A DNA stretch of 64,000 nt from Mycobacterium sp. HUMS_12744610 (GTDB taxonomy: Bacteria > Actinomycetota > Actinomycetes > Mycobacteriales > Mycobacteriaceae): contig NZ_JBGEDP010000001.1 in the NCBI RefSeq assembly GCF_041206865.1, positions 2,356,001-2,420,000 on the forward strand, read 5' to 3'. This document shows positions 56,261 through 64,000 of this stretch, piece by piece (within the stretch, counting starts at the first letter, position 1; every line of letters starts with the position of its first letter). Made by a program: the position numbers and the translations under genes. The notes beneath the pieces are model-generated. The model was not told the origin of the DNA, made no database searches, and worked only from the letters and a program-made list of their open reading frames with translations.

Positions 56261-57364
56261 TCACACCAGCACGGACTTGGGCATCACGGTGGGCTTGACC
56301 CCGTACCGCGGGCCGCTGAAGCCCGGTGACTTCCCTGAGGTGGCCATGGCCGGCATGCCGGCCGGAACTGCCGTGGCCTCGGCGTCGGGTGCGACGGCCC
56401 AGCCCGATCCGTCCAGCGCCGCCGCCGCGGGCTCGGCGGGCGGGGCCGCCGCCGACCAACTGGCCGGCACCGACAGCGGGCCCACCGTGGACGCCTGCCC
56501 GAGCCCCGCCAGAATCGGCGGGCCGGCCATGCCCGTCGCCGCGGCCGGCTGTGCGGCGCCCACCAGAGCCGGCCCGCCCAGGCCGCCCGCCGCGGCCTCG
56601 GCGCCCGCCGCGGCGGCGGCACCCGACGAGGCGTTGAGGGTGTGACCCAGTGACACCGCGGTGGGGATGGCGTTCATGGTGAACCACGCCGACGTGTCGA
56701 TTCCGCCGTTGATTGCGTTGGCTACCAACGGGATGCTCAGGAAGCTGTCGATCGGGCCGGCCTGCGCGGGTGTGGCGAGTGCGGCCATCGTGCGAGGTGC
56801 GGCCGAGATCAGCTGTACCAGCTCGGTCTGGGCGGCCGGGTTGGCGATCGCCGACGGAGAGGTCAGCGGGTTCAGGAACGCCGCCCGCGCCGACGAGGCG
56901 GCGTAGCCGTACATGGCGGCGGCGTCCTGGGCCCACATCTCGGCGTACTGGGCCTCGGTCGCCATGATCGCCGCCGTGTTGAGCCCCAGCAGGTTTGTCG
57001 CGACGAGCGCAGCCAGCTGGGTCCGGTTGGCCGCGATCTGTGGCGGCGGAACGATCATCGCGAAGGCCGTCTCGAAGGCGGCCGCCGACGCCGTGGCCTG
57101 CGCGGCCGCGTGCTGGGCGTGCGCGGCGGTGGTGTTCAGCCACGCCACGTACGGCTGGACGGAGGCGGTCGCCGATGCCGACGCCGGACCCGTCCATTGA
57201 TCACCGGTGAGCTCGGCCATCACCGACTCGTAGCCGGCCGCGGTCGTGCTCAACTCCGCGGCCAGGGTGTTCCACGCCGACGCGGCGGCCATCATGGGTG
57301 CGGCGCCCGCACCGGCGTACATGCGCGCGGAGTTGACTTCCGGGGGTAGCGCTCCGAAATCCAT
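56261..57364 (-). CDS. PPE family protein, SVP subgroup
   Basis: A 367-residue PPE protein. The N-terminal PPE domain (1 to about 180) has [19 protein letters not shown], Trp-x-Gly in DQWTGPAS and [11 protein letters not shown]. The middle is low complexity, and the SVP motif ([10 protein letters not shown]) lies near residue 300, followed by the conserved end [13 protein letters not shown] proteins form helical pairs with PE partners for ESX secretion. The adjacent upstream pe gene, 42 bases away, is the likely partner. Confidence 0.93.
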   Translation of the reverse strand: MDFGALPPEVNSARMYAGAGAAPMMAAASAWNTLAAELSTTAAGYESVMAELTGDQWTGPASASATASVQPYVAWLNTTAAHAQHAAAQATASAAAFETAFAMIVPPPQIAANRTQLAALVATNLLGLNTAAIMATEAQYAEMWAQDAAAMYGYAASSARAAFLNPLTSPSAIANPAAQTELVQLISAAPRTMAALATPAQAGPIDSFLSIPLVANAINGGIDTSAWFTMNAIPTAVSLGHTLNASSGAAAAAGAEAAAGGLGGPALVGAAQPAAATGMAGPPILAGLGQASTVGPLSVPASWSAAAPPAEPAAAALDGSGWAVAPDAEATAVPAGMPAMATSGKSPGFSGPRYGVKPTVMPKSVLV

Positions 57365-57406
57365 TGTGCTGCGCTCCTTTCGATTTGCTTCGGTTGGCCT
57401 GGGTTT

Positions 57407-58222
57407 TCAGACGCCCGCCGGGCGTCCCATCACGGTGGGTTTGACCCCGTAGCGCGGGGTGCCCAGGCCGCCGGCCTTGCCGGACGCGGCGACCGCCGGC
57501 ATCCCGGCGGGCACGGCCGTCATCGCCGCGCCGTGGGGCGGCGGGGCGGTCCAGCCGGCCAACGTCGCGGCGCCGGGACCGACCGGCGGGGCGGCCGGTC
57601 CCGCCGCCCAGCTGGGCGGCACCGACAGCCGCCCGACCGTGGCCGCCTGGCCGAGACCGGCCGCGATCGGCGATCCGCCGAAGCCCGCCGGGCCCGCCGC
57701 GGTCAGGGCAGGCCCCGGGCCCGCCGCAGCAACGGGGCCGGCGCTAAGGCCCCCCTCCTGCGTGGGAAGCAGCCCGCCGGCCGCCATGTTGAGCAGGTCC
57801 GACGCGGCGGAGGAGTAGTTGCCCGCCCCGATGTTGACGATATTGGCGAAACCACCCGACAATCCCGCGGGTATGACCTGCGCGCTGGTCCCGTTGACGG
57901 CACCGGAGACCGCCGACAGCGGCGACGCGGTCGCGACGGAGTTGGTGGACTCGGTGACCGCGTAGGCGGCGGCGCTGGTTCCCAGGGTTTTCACGAACAG
58001 CTCGTGGATCGCCGTGGCCTGGGCGCTGATGGACTGGTACAGGTTGCCGTACGCCGTGAAAAGCGCTGCCTGCAAACCGGATACTTCGTCGGTGCCCGCG
58101 GGCGCGAGGCTCGTGGTCGGGACCGCCACGGCGGTGTTCTGGTCGGCCAGCGCGGAGCCGAGGGTCTGCAGTTTGCCGGCCGCGTAGGTCAGCGCTTCGG
58201 GGTGGGTGATCACGAACGACAT
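57407..58222 (-). CDS. PE family protein with a PPE-SVP-like tail
   Basis: A 271-residue protein. The PE domain (1 to about 95) begins SFVITHPEALTYAAGKLQTLGSAL and contains the YxxxD/E-like export region near ESTNSV. The C-terminal half carries GLGQAATVGRLSVPPSW and ends [11 protein letters not shown], the same SVP and end motifs as the neighbouring PPE protein. AAGGAG lies six bases before the ATG. An IS3 element inserted at that very site has cut the gene from its original promoter. Confidence 0.92.
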   Translation of the reverse strand: MSFVITHPEALTYAAGKLQTLGSALADQNTAVAVPTTSLAPAGTDEVSGLQAALFTAYGNLYQSISAQATAIHELFVKTLGTSAAAYAVTESTNSVATASPLSAVSGAVNGTSAQVIPAGLSGGFANIVNIGAGNYSSAASDLLNMAAGGLLPTQEGGLSAGPVAAAGPGPALTAAGPAGFGGSPIAAGLGQAATVGRLSVPPSWAAGPAAPPVGPGAATLAGWTAPPPHGAAMTAVPAGMPAVAASGKAGGLGTPRYGVKPTVMGRPAGV

Positions 58223-58263
58223 CGATGTCTCCTTTGTGCTTCCCCCGAGATCGTGGAGGGTTC

Positions 58264-59217
58264 CTTAAGCCGCTTCTGGCATCTGACAGTTTTCCCTGAT
58301 CTCGTAGTTGACAGGCGATAGTCCGTCTGCGGCGCTGTGTCGACGCTGGTGGTTGTAGAAGGTGTAACACCAGTCGATGACCACCGCCTGAGCTTGAACA
58401 GTATCACGGAAACGGTTGCGGGACAACACTTCCCATTCCAACGAGGAGAAGAACGCCTCAGCCGCGGCGTTGTCGAAGCACGACCCGACCCCCCCATGGA
58501 TTGGCGGATCCCCAGCTCAGCACACAGCTTGGTGAACACCCTGGCGGTATAAGTGCTGCCACGGTCGGTGTGGAAAATGACCCGCTGCTCAAGTTCGTCG
58601 CGCCAGATCGCGTCGCGGCCACCACGGGCCGCCACGGCCATCTTGATGGCCGCACAGGCCAGCTCGGCGTCTGGGTGCAGGCCCATTGCCGCGCCGAGCA
58701 GCCGCCGGCTGTACAGGTCGATCAAAGTCGCCAAATACAGCTTCCCGGAGTCGGTGGGAATCTCCGTCATGTCACTGACCCATTTGCAGTTCGGTGCATC
58801 GGCGGTGAAGTCCCGTTTGACCAGGTCAGCGAACTTCGGTGTGGTCTTGTCCTGCTTGGTCAACCCGTTGCGGCGCTTCTTGGGACGCGCCACCAGCTGC
58901 TGGCGGCGCATCGACTCGGCGACCGTGTTCACCGACACCGTCCAGCCCTCATCGCGCAGATCGTCGACCAGTCGCGGGGAACCATGCAAGCCCTTGGCCT
59001 TAGCGAACGCCTCGGCGACCGCCACATCCAGCTCGGCGCGGCGCCGATCAGTGTCGATGTGCAGCCCGTCGGGGTCCTCGGCGCGGCCCAGCCACTTGTA
59101 GAACCACGCCAGGCTGACCTGCAGCGCACGGCATGTAACATCATGTGGCACAAGATATTTGGTCCTCTGGTCGGCGATGAAGCGTGGCACGCTCACTTCG
59201 TCGCCTCCTTCACCCAC
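58264..59217 (-). pseudogene. IS3-family OrfB (integrase), one frameshift
   Basis: From 59217 leftward: LVPHDVTCRALQVSLAWFYKWLGR, then the rve core CKWVSDMTEIPTDSGKLYLATLID, VIFHTDRGSTY and IRQSMGG. A run of seven C (58489-58495, G on the coding strand) breaks the frame. With one more base it continues VGSCFDNAAAEAFFSSLEWEV and NHQRRHSAADGLSPV to the TAA near 58264. The catalytic Glu lies beyond the break. Confidence 0.85.
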
Positions 59218-59484
59218 AGGACCACTGATCGCTTGAGGACATCACGTTCCATCCGCAGCTCGGCGTTCTCCGCCCGCAAACGCTTCAGCTTGGCCAGATC
59301 GTCCTTGGACAACTCCCCACGGCCCTCGCGCTGCTCCTGATCCTGGGCAACCCAGTTCCCCAAGGTGCCCGGATTCATGCCCAGATCGCGCGCCACCGCC
59401 GCGATCGGCTTACCCGTTTCCCGCACGATCCGCACAGCCCCCATCCCGGAACTCACGGTCATACTTCTTCCATTTCTCTGACAT
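59193..59484 (-). pseudogene. IS3-family OrfA, one frameshift
   Basis: The ATG at 59484 begins MSEKWKKYDREFRDG; after a C run at 59438-59442 the expected helix-turn-helix (AVRIVRETGKPIAAVARDLGMNPGTLGNWV) continues in the other frame to 59193. Removing one base from the run restores the normal IS3 OrfA (about 96 residues), which then overlaps OrfB in the usual way. Confidence 0.8.
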
Positions 59485-59530
59485 CACTACCCCTTATAGC
59501 TGATGCCTCTACGGTCTCGGGGGAACCTCA

Positions 59531-59738
59531 CCTTTTTATCCGGCCTTGCAGCGAAAACGGGACGGGAAGCGCACCGCCGGAGGCGTCGGCGCCTCACCAC
59601 CGGTTGCCGACCACCGCGCGAGCAAATCCCGACGATTCGTATTGTTCTCGGCCGAATGCGGATTTGGCAGCTATTGCCCGCCGGACACGCGAGTTTTCGG
59701 GACGCGGGCTCGTCAGGGCCGTCGCGCACGCACAAAAC
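59531..59738. other. Former upstream region of the pe/ppe pair
   Basis: About 200 bases without a gene, between the IS3 element and the fdxC terminator. It must have held the original pe/ppe promoter before the insertion. No clear promoter could be picked by eye. Confidence 0.45.
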
Positions 59739-59770
59739 GCCGACCTCTGACGACGTTGTCAGAGGTCGGC
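59735..59770 (-). terminator. Intrinsic terminator after fdxC
   Basis: A perfect 13-base stem (59739-59751 and 59758-59770; arm GCCGACCTCTGAC on the plus strand) with a six-base loop lies 25 bases beyond the fdxC stop. On the minus strand the stem is followed by GTTTTGTG. It is the clearest hairpin terminator in the window. Confidence 0.85.
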
Positions 59771-59795
59771 GCAGCCAACTTTCAGAAGAGGCCTG

Positions 59796-60122
59796 TTATG
59801 TTGCCTCGGCCCGGCTCTCCAGGGCTTTGACCGGGGCGGGGTCGTTCTCGGTCAGCCCGACCTTCGACGCCCCGCCCGGCGAACCGAGCTCGGCGAAGAA
59901 GTCGGCGTTGATCTGGGTGTACTCGCTGTACTCGGCGGGCAGATCATCCTCGTAGTAGATCGACTCCACCGGGCACACCGGCTCGCAGGCACCGCAGTCG
60001 ACACACTCGTCGGGGTGGATGTAGAGCATCCGCGCGCCCTCGTAGATGCAGTCGACGGGGCATTCCTCGATGCATGCCTTGTCTTTGATGTCGACACAGG
60101 GTTCGGCGATCACGTATGTCAC
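59796..60122 (-). CDS. fdxC: 7Fe ferredoxin FdxC
   Basis: A 108-residue ferredoxin. The N-terminal CxxxxxxxC...C set (AEPCVDIKDKACIEECPVDC) and CVDCGACEPVC give one [3Fe-4S] and one [4Fe-4S] cluster. The tail YTQINADFFAELGSPGGASKVG matches Rv1177 (FdxC) better than FdxA. The GTG start at 60122 has AGGAAGG upstream. It lies 32 bases after fprA, a NADPH-ferredoxin reductase, and should be its electron acceptor, feeding P450s and other oxidoreductases. Confidence 0.9.
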   Translation of the reverse strand: MTYVIAEPCVDIKDKACIEECPVDCIYEGARMLYIHPDECVDCGACEPVCPVESIYYEDDLPAEYSEYTQINADFFAELGSPGGASKVGLTENDPAPVKALESRAEAT

Positions 60123-60154
60123 AAGAGGTTCCTTCCTAATCAGCGGAACGGCTG

Positions 60155-61576
60155 TCAGCCGTGGGCTATCCGCAGTAGCTCGGACAGGTTGGCCAGCTTG
60201 GCGCGGGGGCGACCGTGGGCCTCGCCGGCCTCGCGCTCGAAGCGGTCGATCAGCTGCCAGTGCTCGGCGGTGACCAGCTGCGGCTGACGCGAGGCCAGCC
60301 ACTCGGCGAGTTCGTCGGAGTAGTCGGTGCCGTGCTCGGCCTGACCGGATTCGCGCGCCGCTTGCAGGTCGGCGAGCAGGGTGTCGACGGTCTCCTGCGA
60401 GCACTTCTTGTTGGTGCCGATCACCCCGGACGGGCCCCGCTTGATCCAGCCGGCCACGTATTCGTTGCGGCTGCCGTCGATCCGGCCGTTGTCGTGGGGG
60501 ATCGTCCCAGACCTGTCGTCGAATGCCACGCCCGGGATGGCCACCCCTCGGTAGCCGACCGAGCGCACCACCAGCTGCGCGGGCAGCTCCTCGCGTGCGC
60601 CGGTGTCTTTGGCCACCATCCGGCCGTTGGCGTCGGTGACGAGCTCGTTGCGGCCCAGCACGATGCTCTCGACCCTGTCGGTTCCCTTGATCTCGATCGG
60701 AGAGGTGAAGAACCGCAACACGATTCGCCGCTTATCGGGATCGACCGTGCGGCCGGCGTACTCGCGCAGGATCTTGATGTTGTTCTTGGTGATCTTGCCG
60801 GCCGCGGCGGCGTCCTCGTCGGTGATGTTCTCCAGGTCGGCGGGGTCGACGACCACGTCGACGCCCTCGAGCTCGCCGAGCTCGCGCAGCTCCACCGTCG
60901 TGAACGCGGCTTCCAGGGGGCCGCGGCGGCCCACCAGCATCACTTCCTTGACGCCGCACGGGCGCAAGGTGTCCAGTGCGTGGTCGGCGATGTCGGTGAC
61001 GGCCAGCACGTCGGGCTTGGTCACCAGCATGCGGGCGACATCGACGGCCACGTTGCCGTTGCCCACCACAACGGCGCGGGCCCCCGACAGGTCCGGCGCC
61101 ATCTCCGCGAAGTACGGGTGCGCGTTGTACCAGCCGACGAAGTCCGTTGCGGCGACGCTACCGGGCAGGTCCTCGCCGGGAATCCCCAGCGCGCGGTCCG
61201 ACTGGGCGCCGACGGCGTAGATCACCGCGTCGTAGCGTTCCGCGAGCTCGGCGGCCTGCACCTGCTCACCGACCCGCACGTTGCCGAAGAAGCGGAAACG
61301 GGGGTCCTCGGCGGTCTTCTCGAACTGCGCGCTGACGGACTTGATCTTGGGGTGGTCGGGGGCGACGCCGGAGCGCACCAGACCCCAGGGAGTGGGCAGC
61401 ATCTCCAGCATGTCGATGGCGACATCGAAATTCTCGGAGCTGTCGGCGGCCTTCAGCAGCGACGCTGCCGCGAAGAATCCCGACGGACCGGAACCCACGA
61501 TGGCGACGTGGTAGGGACGTCCCCGGTCCAGCGTCTGTGTCTGTGCCTCATTGGTTGGACGGGTCATGGTGTCCAT
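60155..61576 (-). CDS. fprA: NADPH-ferredoxin reductase FprA
   Basis: About 473 residues; close to Rv3106 from HVAIVGSGPSGFFAAASLLKAAD to the C-terminus LANLSELLRIAHG. FAD motif GSGPSG, MLEMLPTPWGLVRSGVAPDHPKIK, NADP-binding VVGNGNVAVDVARM and GWIKRGPSGVIGTNKK are adrenodoxin-reductase signatures. It passes electrons from NADPH to ferredoxin. The start among ATGs at 61627, 61576 and 61567 is uncertain; Rv3106 begins only just before VAIVGSG. Co-transcribed with fdxC. Confidence 0.9.
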   Translation of the reverse strand: MDTMTRPTNEAQTQTLDRGRPYHVAIVGSGPSGFFAAASLLKAADSSENFDVAIDMLEMLPTPWGLVRSGVAPDHPKIKSVSAQFEKTAEDPRFRFFGNVRVGEQVQAAELAERYDAVIYAVGAQSDRALGIPGEDLPGSVAATDFVGWYNAHPYFAEMAPDLSGARAVVVGNGNVAVDVARMLVTKPDVLAVTDIADHALDTLRPCGVKEVMLVGRRGPLEAAFTTVELRELGELEGVDVVVDPADLENITDEDAAAAGKITKNNIKILREYAGRTVDPDKRRIVLRFFTSPIEIKGTDRVESIVLGRNELVTDANGRMVAKDTGAREELPAQLVVRSVGYRGVAIPGVAFDDRSGTIPHDNGRIDGSRNEYVAGWIKRGPSGVIGTNKKCSQETVDTLLADLQAARESGQAEHGTDYSDELAEWLASRQPQLVTAEHWQLIDRFEREAGEAHGRPRAKLANLSELLRIAHG

Positions 61577-61647
61577 GGTGGTAGTAGCGACAGGCCGCGA
61601 GTAGAGGTTTCGATGTTGTGGTGTCACAAGCTATCGTTGTGTCAACC

Positions 61648-62592
61648 ATGCCGCTCAGCCCCCGCATGCCCGATCTGGCCTCGTTCGAGGTGTTTTTGGC
61701 GATCGCCGAAACGGGCAGCCTCGGGCGCGCCGCCCGCGAGCTCGGGCTGACCCAGCAGGCCGTGTCGCGGCGGCTGGCCTCGATGGAGGCCCAGGTGGGG
61801 GTGACGCTGGCGGTCCGGACCACCCGGGGCTCACAGCTGACGCCGGCCGGTGTGATCGTCGCCGAGTGGGCGACCCGCCTGCTCGAGCTCGCCGGCGAGA
61901 TCGACGCGGGCATGAGCTCGCTGCGCAAGGAGGGCCGCGAGAAGATCCGGGTGGCGGCCAGCCAGACGATCTCCGAGCAGCTGATGCCGCACTGGCTGGT
62001 GTCGCTGCAGGCTGCGGCGGCCCGGCGCGGCGGTGCGTTGCCGCAGGTGATCCTGACCGCCACCAACAGCGAGCATGCGATCGCCTCGGTGCGCGACGGC
62101 ACCGCCGACCTGGGCTTCGTCGAGAACCCGGGCCCGCCCAAGGGGCTGGGCACCGCTGTGGTGGGCCATGACGAGCTGGTGATCGTGGTGCCGCCCACCC
62201 ACAAGTGGGCCCGGCGGTCGGGGGCCGTCACCGCCCGCGAGCTCGCGGAGACGCCGTTGGTCGCCCGCGAACCCCATTCGGGCATTCGGGATTCGTTGAC
62301 CGCGGCGCTGTGTCACGCGCTGGGCGACGACATGCGGCAAGCGCCGCCCGTCTTGGAGTTGACCTCGGCCGCGGCGATGCGCGCGGCGGTGCTGGCCGGG
62401 GCGGGCCCGGCGGCGATGAGCAAGCTGGCGGTGGCCGACGACCTGGCGGTCGGGCGGCTGCGCGCCGTCCACATTCCCGAGCTGGACCTGCGGCGGCAGT
62501 TCCGGGCCATCTGGGTGGGCGGGCGCACCCCGCCCGCGGGGGCGATACGCGACCTGCTCAGCCACATCACCTCGGTCGGGCCGAAAAAGTGA
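61648..62592 (+). CDS. LysR-family transcriptional regulator
   Basis: A 314-residue regulator. The N-terminal winged helix (PDLASFEVFLAIAETGSLGRAARELGLTQQAVSRRLASME) is followed by the two-lobed effector domain (AASQTISEQLMPHWL, VREPHSG-like ARE PHSG, AGAGPAAMSKLAV). It is divergent from fprA-fdxC with a short gap, so it may control that pair; LysR regulators usually act on a divergent neighbour. Effector unknown. Confidence 0.85.
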   Translation: MPLSPRMPDLASFEVFLAIAETGSLGRAARELGLTQQAVSRRLASMEAQVGVTLAVRTTRGSQLTPAGVIVAEWATRLLELAGEIDAGMSSLRKEGREKIRVAASQTISEQLMPHWLVSLQAAAARRGGALPQVILTATNSEHAIASVRDGTADLGFVENPGPPKGLGTAVVGHDELVIVVPPTHKWARRSGAVTARELAETPLVAREPHSGIRDSLTAALCHALGDDMRQAPPVLELTSAAAMRAAVLAGAGPAAMSKLAVADDLAVGRLRAVHIPELDLRRQFRAIWVGGRTPPAGAIRDLLSHITSVGPKK

Positions 62593-62608
62593 CGTGGGGC
62601 GGCGGGCG

Positions 62609-63325
62609 TCAGGCCGCGGTTTCCTCGGCCAGCGCCTGCTCGTAGCGGTCCAGCAGCGTCTCGGCGACCAGCGGGTGCGCGCCCAGCGGCGCCGCCATCG
62701 GGATGCCGTTCTCGCGCGCGTAGGTCGACACGCGGTCGGTGATCAGGCCCGGCGCCAAAAACCACGGCGCCACGAGGACCCGGCGGGCGCCGCGGCGCCG
62801 CAACCGGTGAACGGCCTGGGGCACTGACGGGTCGGGCCGGGTCGCGAAGGCGATCGTGGCTCCGGCCCAGCGGGTGCCGGCGGCCAGCATGGCGGGCACC
62901 TGCGCGGTGCGCGCGTTGACCGCCGCGTGCGACGAGCCGATCGCGACCACCACGACGCCGAGTTCCTCGTCGTGCGGTGACACCCCCACCTCGGCGAGTC
63001 GTTCGCGCACGACCGACACCAGCCGGGCGTCCTCACCGAGCACGTCGGCCTGGCGCACGCCCAGCGCGCCGGCCTCCGCGACCTGCTTAGGGATGTCCAG
63101 CCGCGCGTGGTACGCGCTGGCCAGCAAGAACGGGCTGATCACCGCGTCACGGCCGTCGGGCAGGCCGGCCAGCACGTCGGCGAAGTGCGGCGCGTTGAGC
63201 TCGAGGAACCCCAGCCGCACGTCAAGCCCCGGCCGCAAGCTCCTCAGCTGTTCGGCCACAGCGTGCGCGTTGGCGGCCGACCGTGGATCGCGGCTGCCGT
63301 GCGCGGTGAGGATCAGCGTGCTCAC
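62609..63325 (-). CDS. che1: Sirohydrochlorin ferrochelatase (CbiX/Rv2393-like)
   Basis: A 238-residue two-lobed chelatase. The first metal His is in LTAHGSRDPRS, the second in LASAYHARLDIPKQ; VVVVAIGSSHA starts the second lobe. It inserts Fe2+ into sirohydrochlorin to make sirohaem, the cofactor of sulfite reductase. The ATG overlaps the cysH stop by four bases, as expected for the cysH-chelatase sulfate-assimilation operon. Confidence 0.88.
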   Translation of the reverse strand: MSTLILTAHGSRDPRSAANAHAVAEQLRSLRPGLDVRLGFLELNAPHFADVLAGLPDGRDAVISPFLLASAYHARLDIPKQVAEAGALGVRQADVLGEDARLVSVVRERLAEVGVSPHDEELGVVVVAIGSSHAAVNARTAQVPAMLAAGTRWAGATIAFATRPDPSVPQAVHRLRRRGARRVLVAPWFLAPGLITDRVSTYARENGIPMAAPLGAHPLVAETLLDRYEQALAEETAA

Positions 63326-64000
63326 GAGCTATGCAGCCCGCATTCGATCTTGCCCTGGCCCTGCCAGCGTCCGCTGCGCGGATCGGCGCCCTCGGCGGGC
63401 TTGGCGGTGCAGGGGGCGCAGCCGATCGAGGGGTAGCCCTCGTCGACGAGCGGGTTGACCAGCACGCCGTGCTTGTCGATGTAGTTCTGCATGTCCTCGT
63501 CGGTCCAGGCGGCCAGCGGGTTGACCTTCACCAAGCCGAACGCCTCGTCGAAGCTCACGAACGGGGCGTTGGCGCGGGTCGGGGCCTCCACACGGCGGAT
63601 GCCGGTAACCCAGGCGGAGTAGCCGCTCAGCGCCTTACGCAGCGGAACGACCTTGCGTAGGCGGCAGCACTCGTTGGGGTCGCGGGAGAACAGGTCCTTG
63701 CCCAGCAGCTCGTCCTGCTCGGCCACGGTGTGCTCCGGCGTGACGTTGAGGATGTGCACGTCGTAGACGGATTCGACCGCGTCGCGGGTGCCGAGCGTCT
63801 CGGCGAAGTGGTAGCCCGTGTCCAGAAACAGGATCGGCACGCCGGGGCGCACCTGGGCCGCCAGGTGCACCAGCACGGCGTCCTGCATGTTGGAGGCGAC
63901 GATGTAGCGGCTGGTGGACCAGTCGCGCGGACCCTCGGCGGGACCGAAGTGCTCGTCGGTCCAGCGCAACATGTCCTCGGCGCTGGCGCCGTCGAGCTCG
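63322..64000 (-). CDS. cysH: Adenylyl-sulfate (APS) reductase CysH, 5' end outside window
   Basis: The C-terminal 226 residues or so are present; the frame is open to the window edge. YIVASNMQDAVLVHLA and ILFLDTGYHF form the nucleotide-binding part. ECCRLRKV and GCAPCT supply the four Cys of the [4Fe-4S] cluster found in APS-type enzymes, and KIECGLHSS ends with the catalytic Cys. It reduces APS to sulfite with thioredoxin and feeds sulfite reductase. It is first in an operon with the chelatase. Confidence 0.95.
   Translation of the reverse strand, partial: ELDGASAEDMLRWTDEHFGPAEGPRDWSTSRYIVASNMQDAVLVHLAAQVRPGVPILFLDTGYHFAETLGTRDAVESVYDVHILNVTPEHTVAEQDELLGKDLFSRDPNECCRLRKVVPLRKALSGYSAWVTGIRRVEAPTRANAPFVSFDEAFGLVKVNPLAAWTDEDMQNYIDKHGVLVNPLVDEGYPSIGCAPCTAKPAEGADPRSGRWQGQGKIECGLHSS

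Larger units (their letters stand above)
58235..59530 (-). mobile_element. IS3-family insertion sequence at the pe ribosome-binding site
   Basis: 1296 bases with TG...CA ends. The terminal repeats read TTCCCCCGAGATCGTGGAGG on the left and TTCCCCCGAGACCGTAGAGG on the right (inverted; 18 of 20 match). The 4-base target duplication CCTT occurs at 58231-58234 and 59531-59534. The duplicated bases are the AAGG of the pe gene's Shine-Dalgarno. Both transposase genes contain a single-base frameshift within C/G runs. Confidence 0.88.

Overview
The window looks like chromosome of a slow-growing Mycobacterium. The evidence is uniformly high GC, PE, PPE and PE_PGRS genes, an MPT63-type secreted antigen, a PimC-type mannosyltransferase, a 19-kDa-antigen-type lipoprotein, several DUF732 secreted proteins, F420-dependent LLM enzymes and a TIGR00027 methyltransferase. 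Orthologues of the M. tuberculosis block Rv2284 (lipM), Rv2287 (yjcE), Rv2291 (sseB), Rv2294, Rv2296 (haloalkane dehalogenase) and Rv2299c (htpG) occur in the same relative order but reversed, with much accessory DNA between them. The species cannot be fixed from this sequence alone.

Layout. 1-10.9 kb: an ISL3 transposase tail, a decayed TPM-domain gene, an SDR, a phosphotransferase, a 47-base G tract, a PE_PGRS protein ending in a seven-bladed YVTN propeller, two DUF732 genes (one broken) around a lytic transglycosylase, and more broken genes. 10.9-20.5 kb: two coupled methyltransferases, a VIT-family metal transporter, a coupled thioesterase/acyl-CoA synthetase pair, htpG and small secreted or hypothetical proteins. 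20.5-24.1 kb: a four-gene overlapping operon whose dehydrogenase matches phosphite dehydrogenase PtxD in exact length and catalytic residues, preceded by ABC-transporter genes and a PHO-box-like direct repeat. I read this as a ptxABCD phosphite uptake and oxidation operon. 24.1-32 kb: an LLM oxidoreductase, transporters, a thiolase, cysQ, haloalkane dehalogenase and ptpB.

32-37 kb is an arsenic island (arsM divergent from arsR, arsD, arsA). Its edges are scars: a subtilase remnant abuts a truncated aminotransferase on the left, and arsA runs into the tail of a cytochrome P450 on the right. 37-43.1 kb: hydrolases, a lipoprotein, an SDR/LLM/hypothetical operon, sseB and a TetR regulator. 43.1-46.9 kb: an amino-acid permease pseudogene followed by an IS630-family element that itself carries an IS3-family element. 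47-56 kb: mpt63, pimC, an acetolactate synthase/decarboxylase pair (synthase frameshifted), a broken AAA ATPase, the antiporter yjcE, a chagasin-like lipoprotein and lipM. 56-59.5 kb: a ppe/pe pair with matching C-terminal tails and an IS3 element inserted at the pe ribosome-binding site. 59.5-64 kb: ferredoxin with a strong terminator, ferredoxin reductase, a LysR regulator, a sirohydrochlorin chelatase and a partial cysH.

Many genes carry single-base frameshifts or internal deletions. Some sit in G or C runs and may be sequence errors; the deletions and fusions are more likely real decay. No tRNA, rRNA or CRISPR array was seen.
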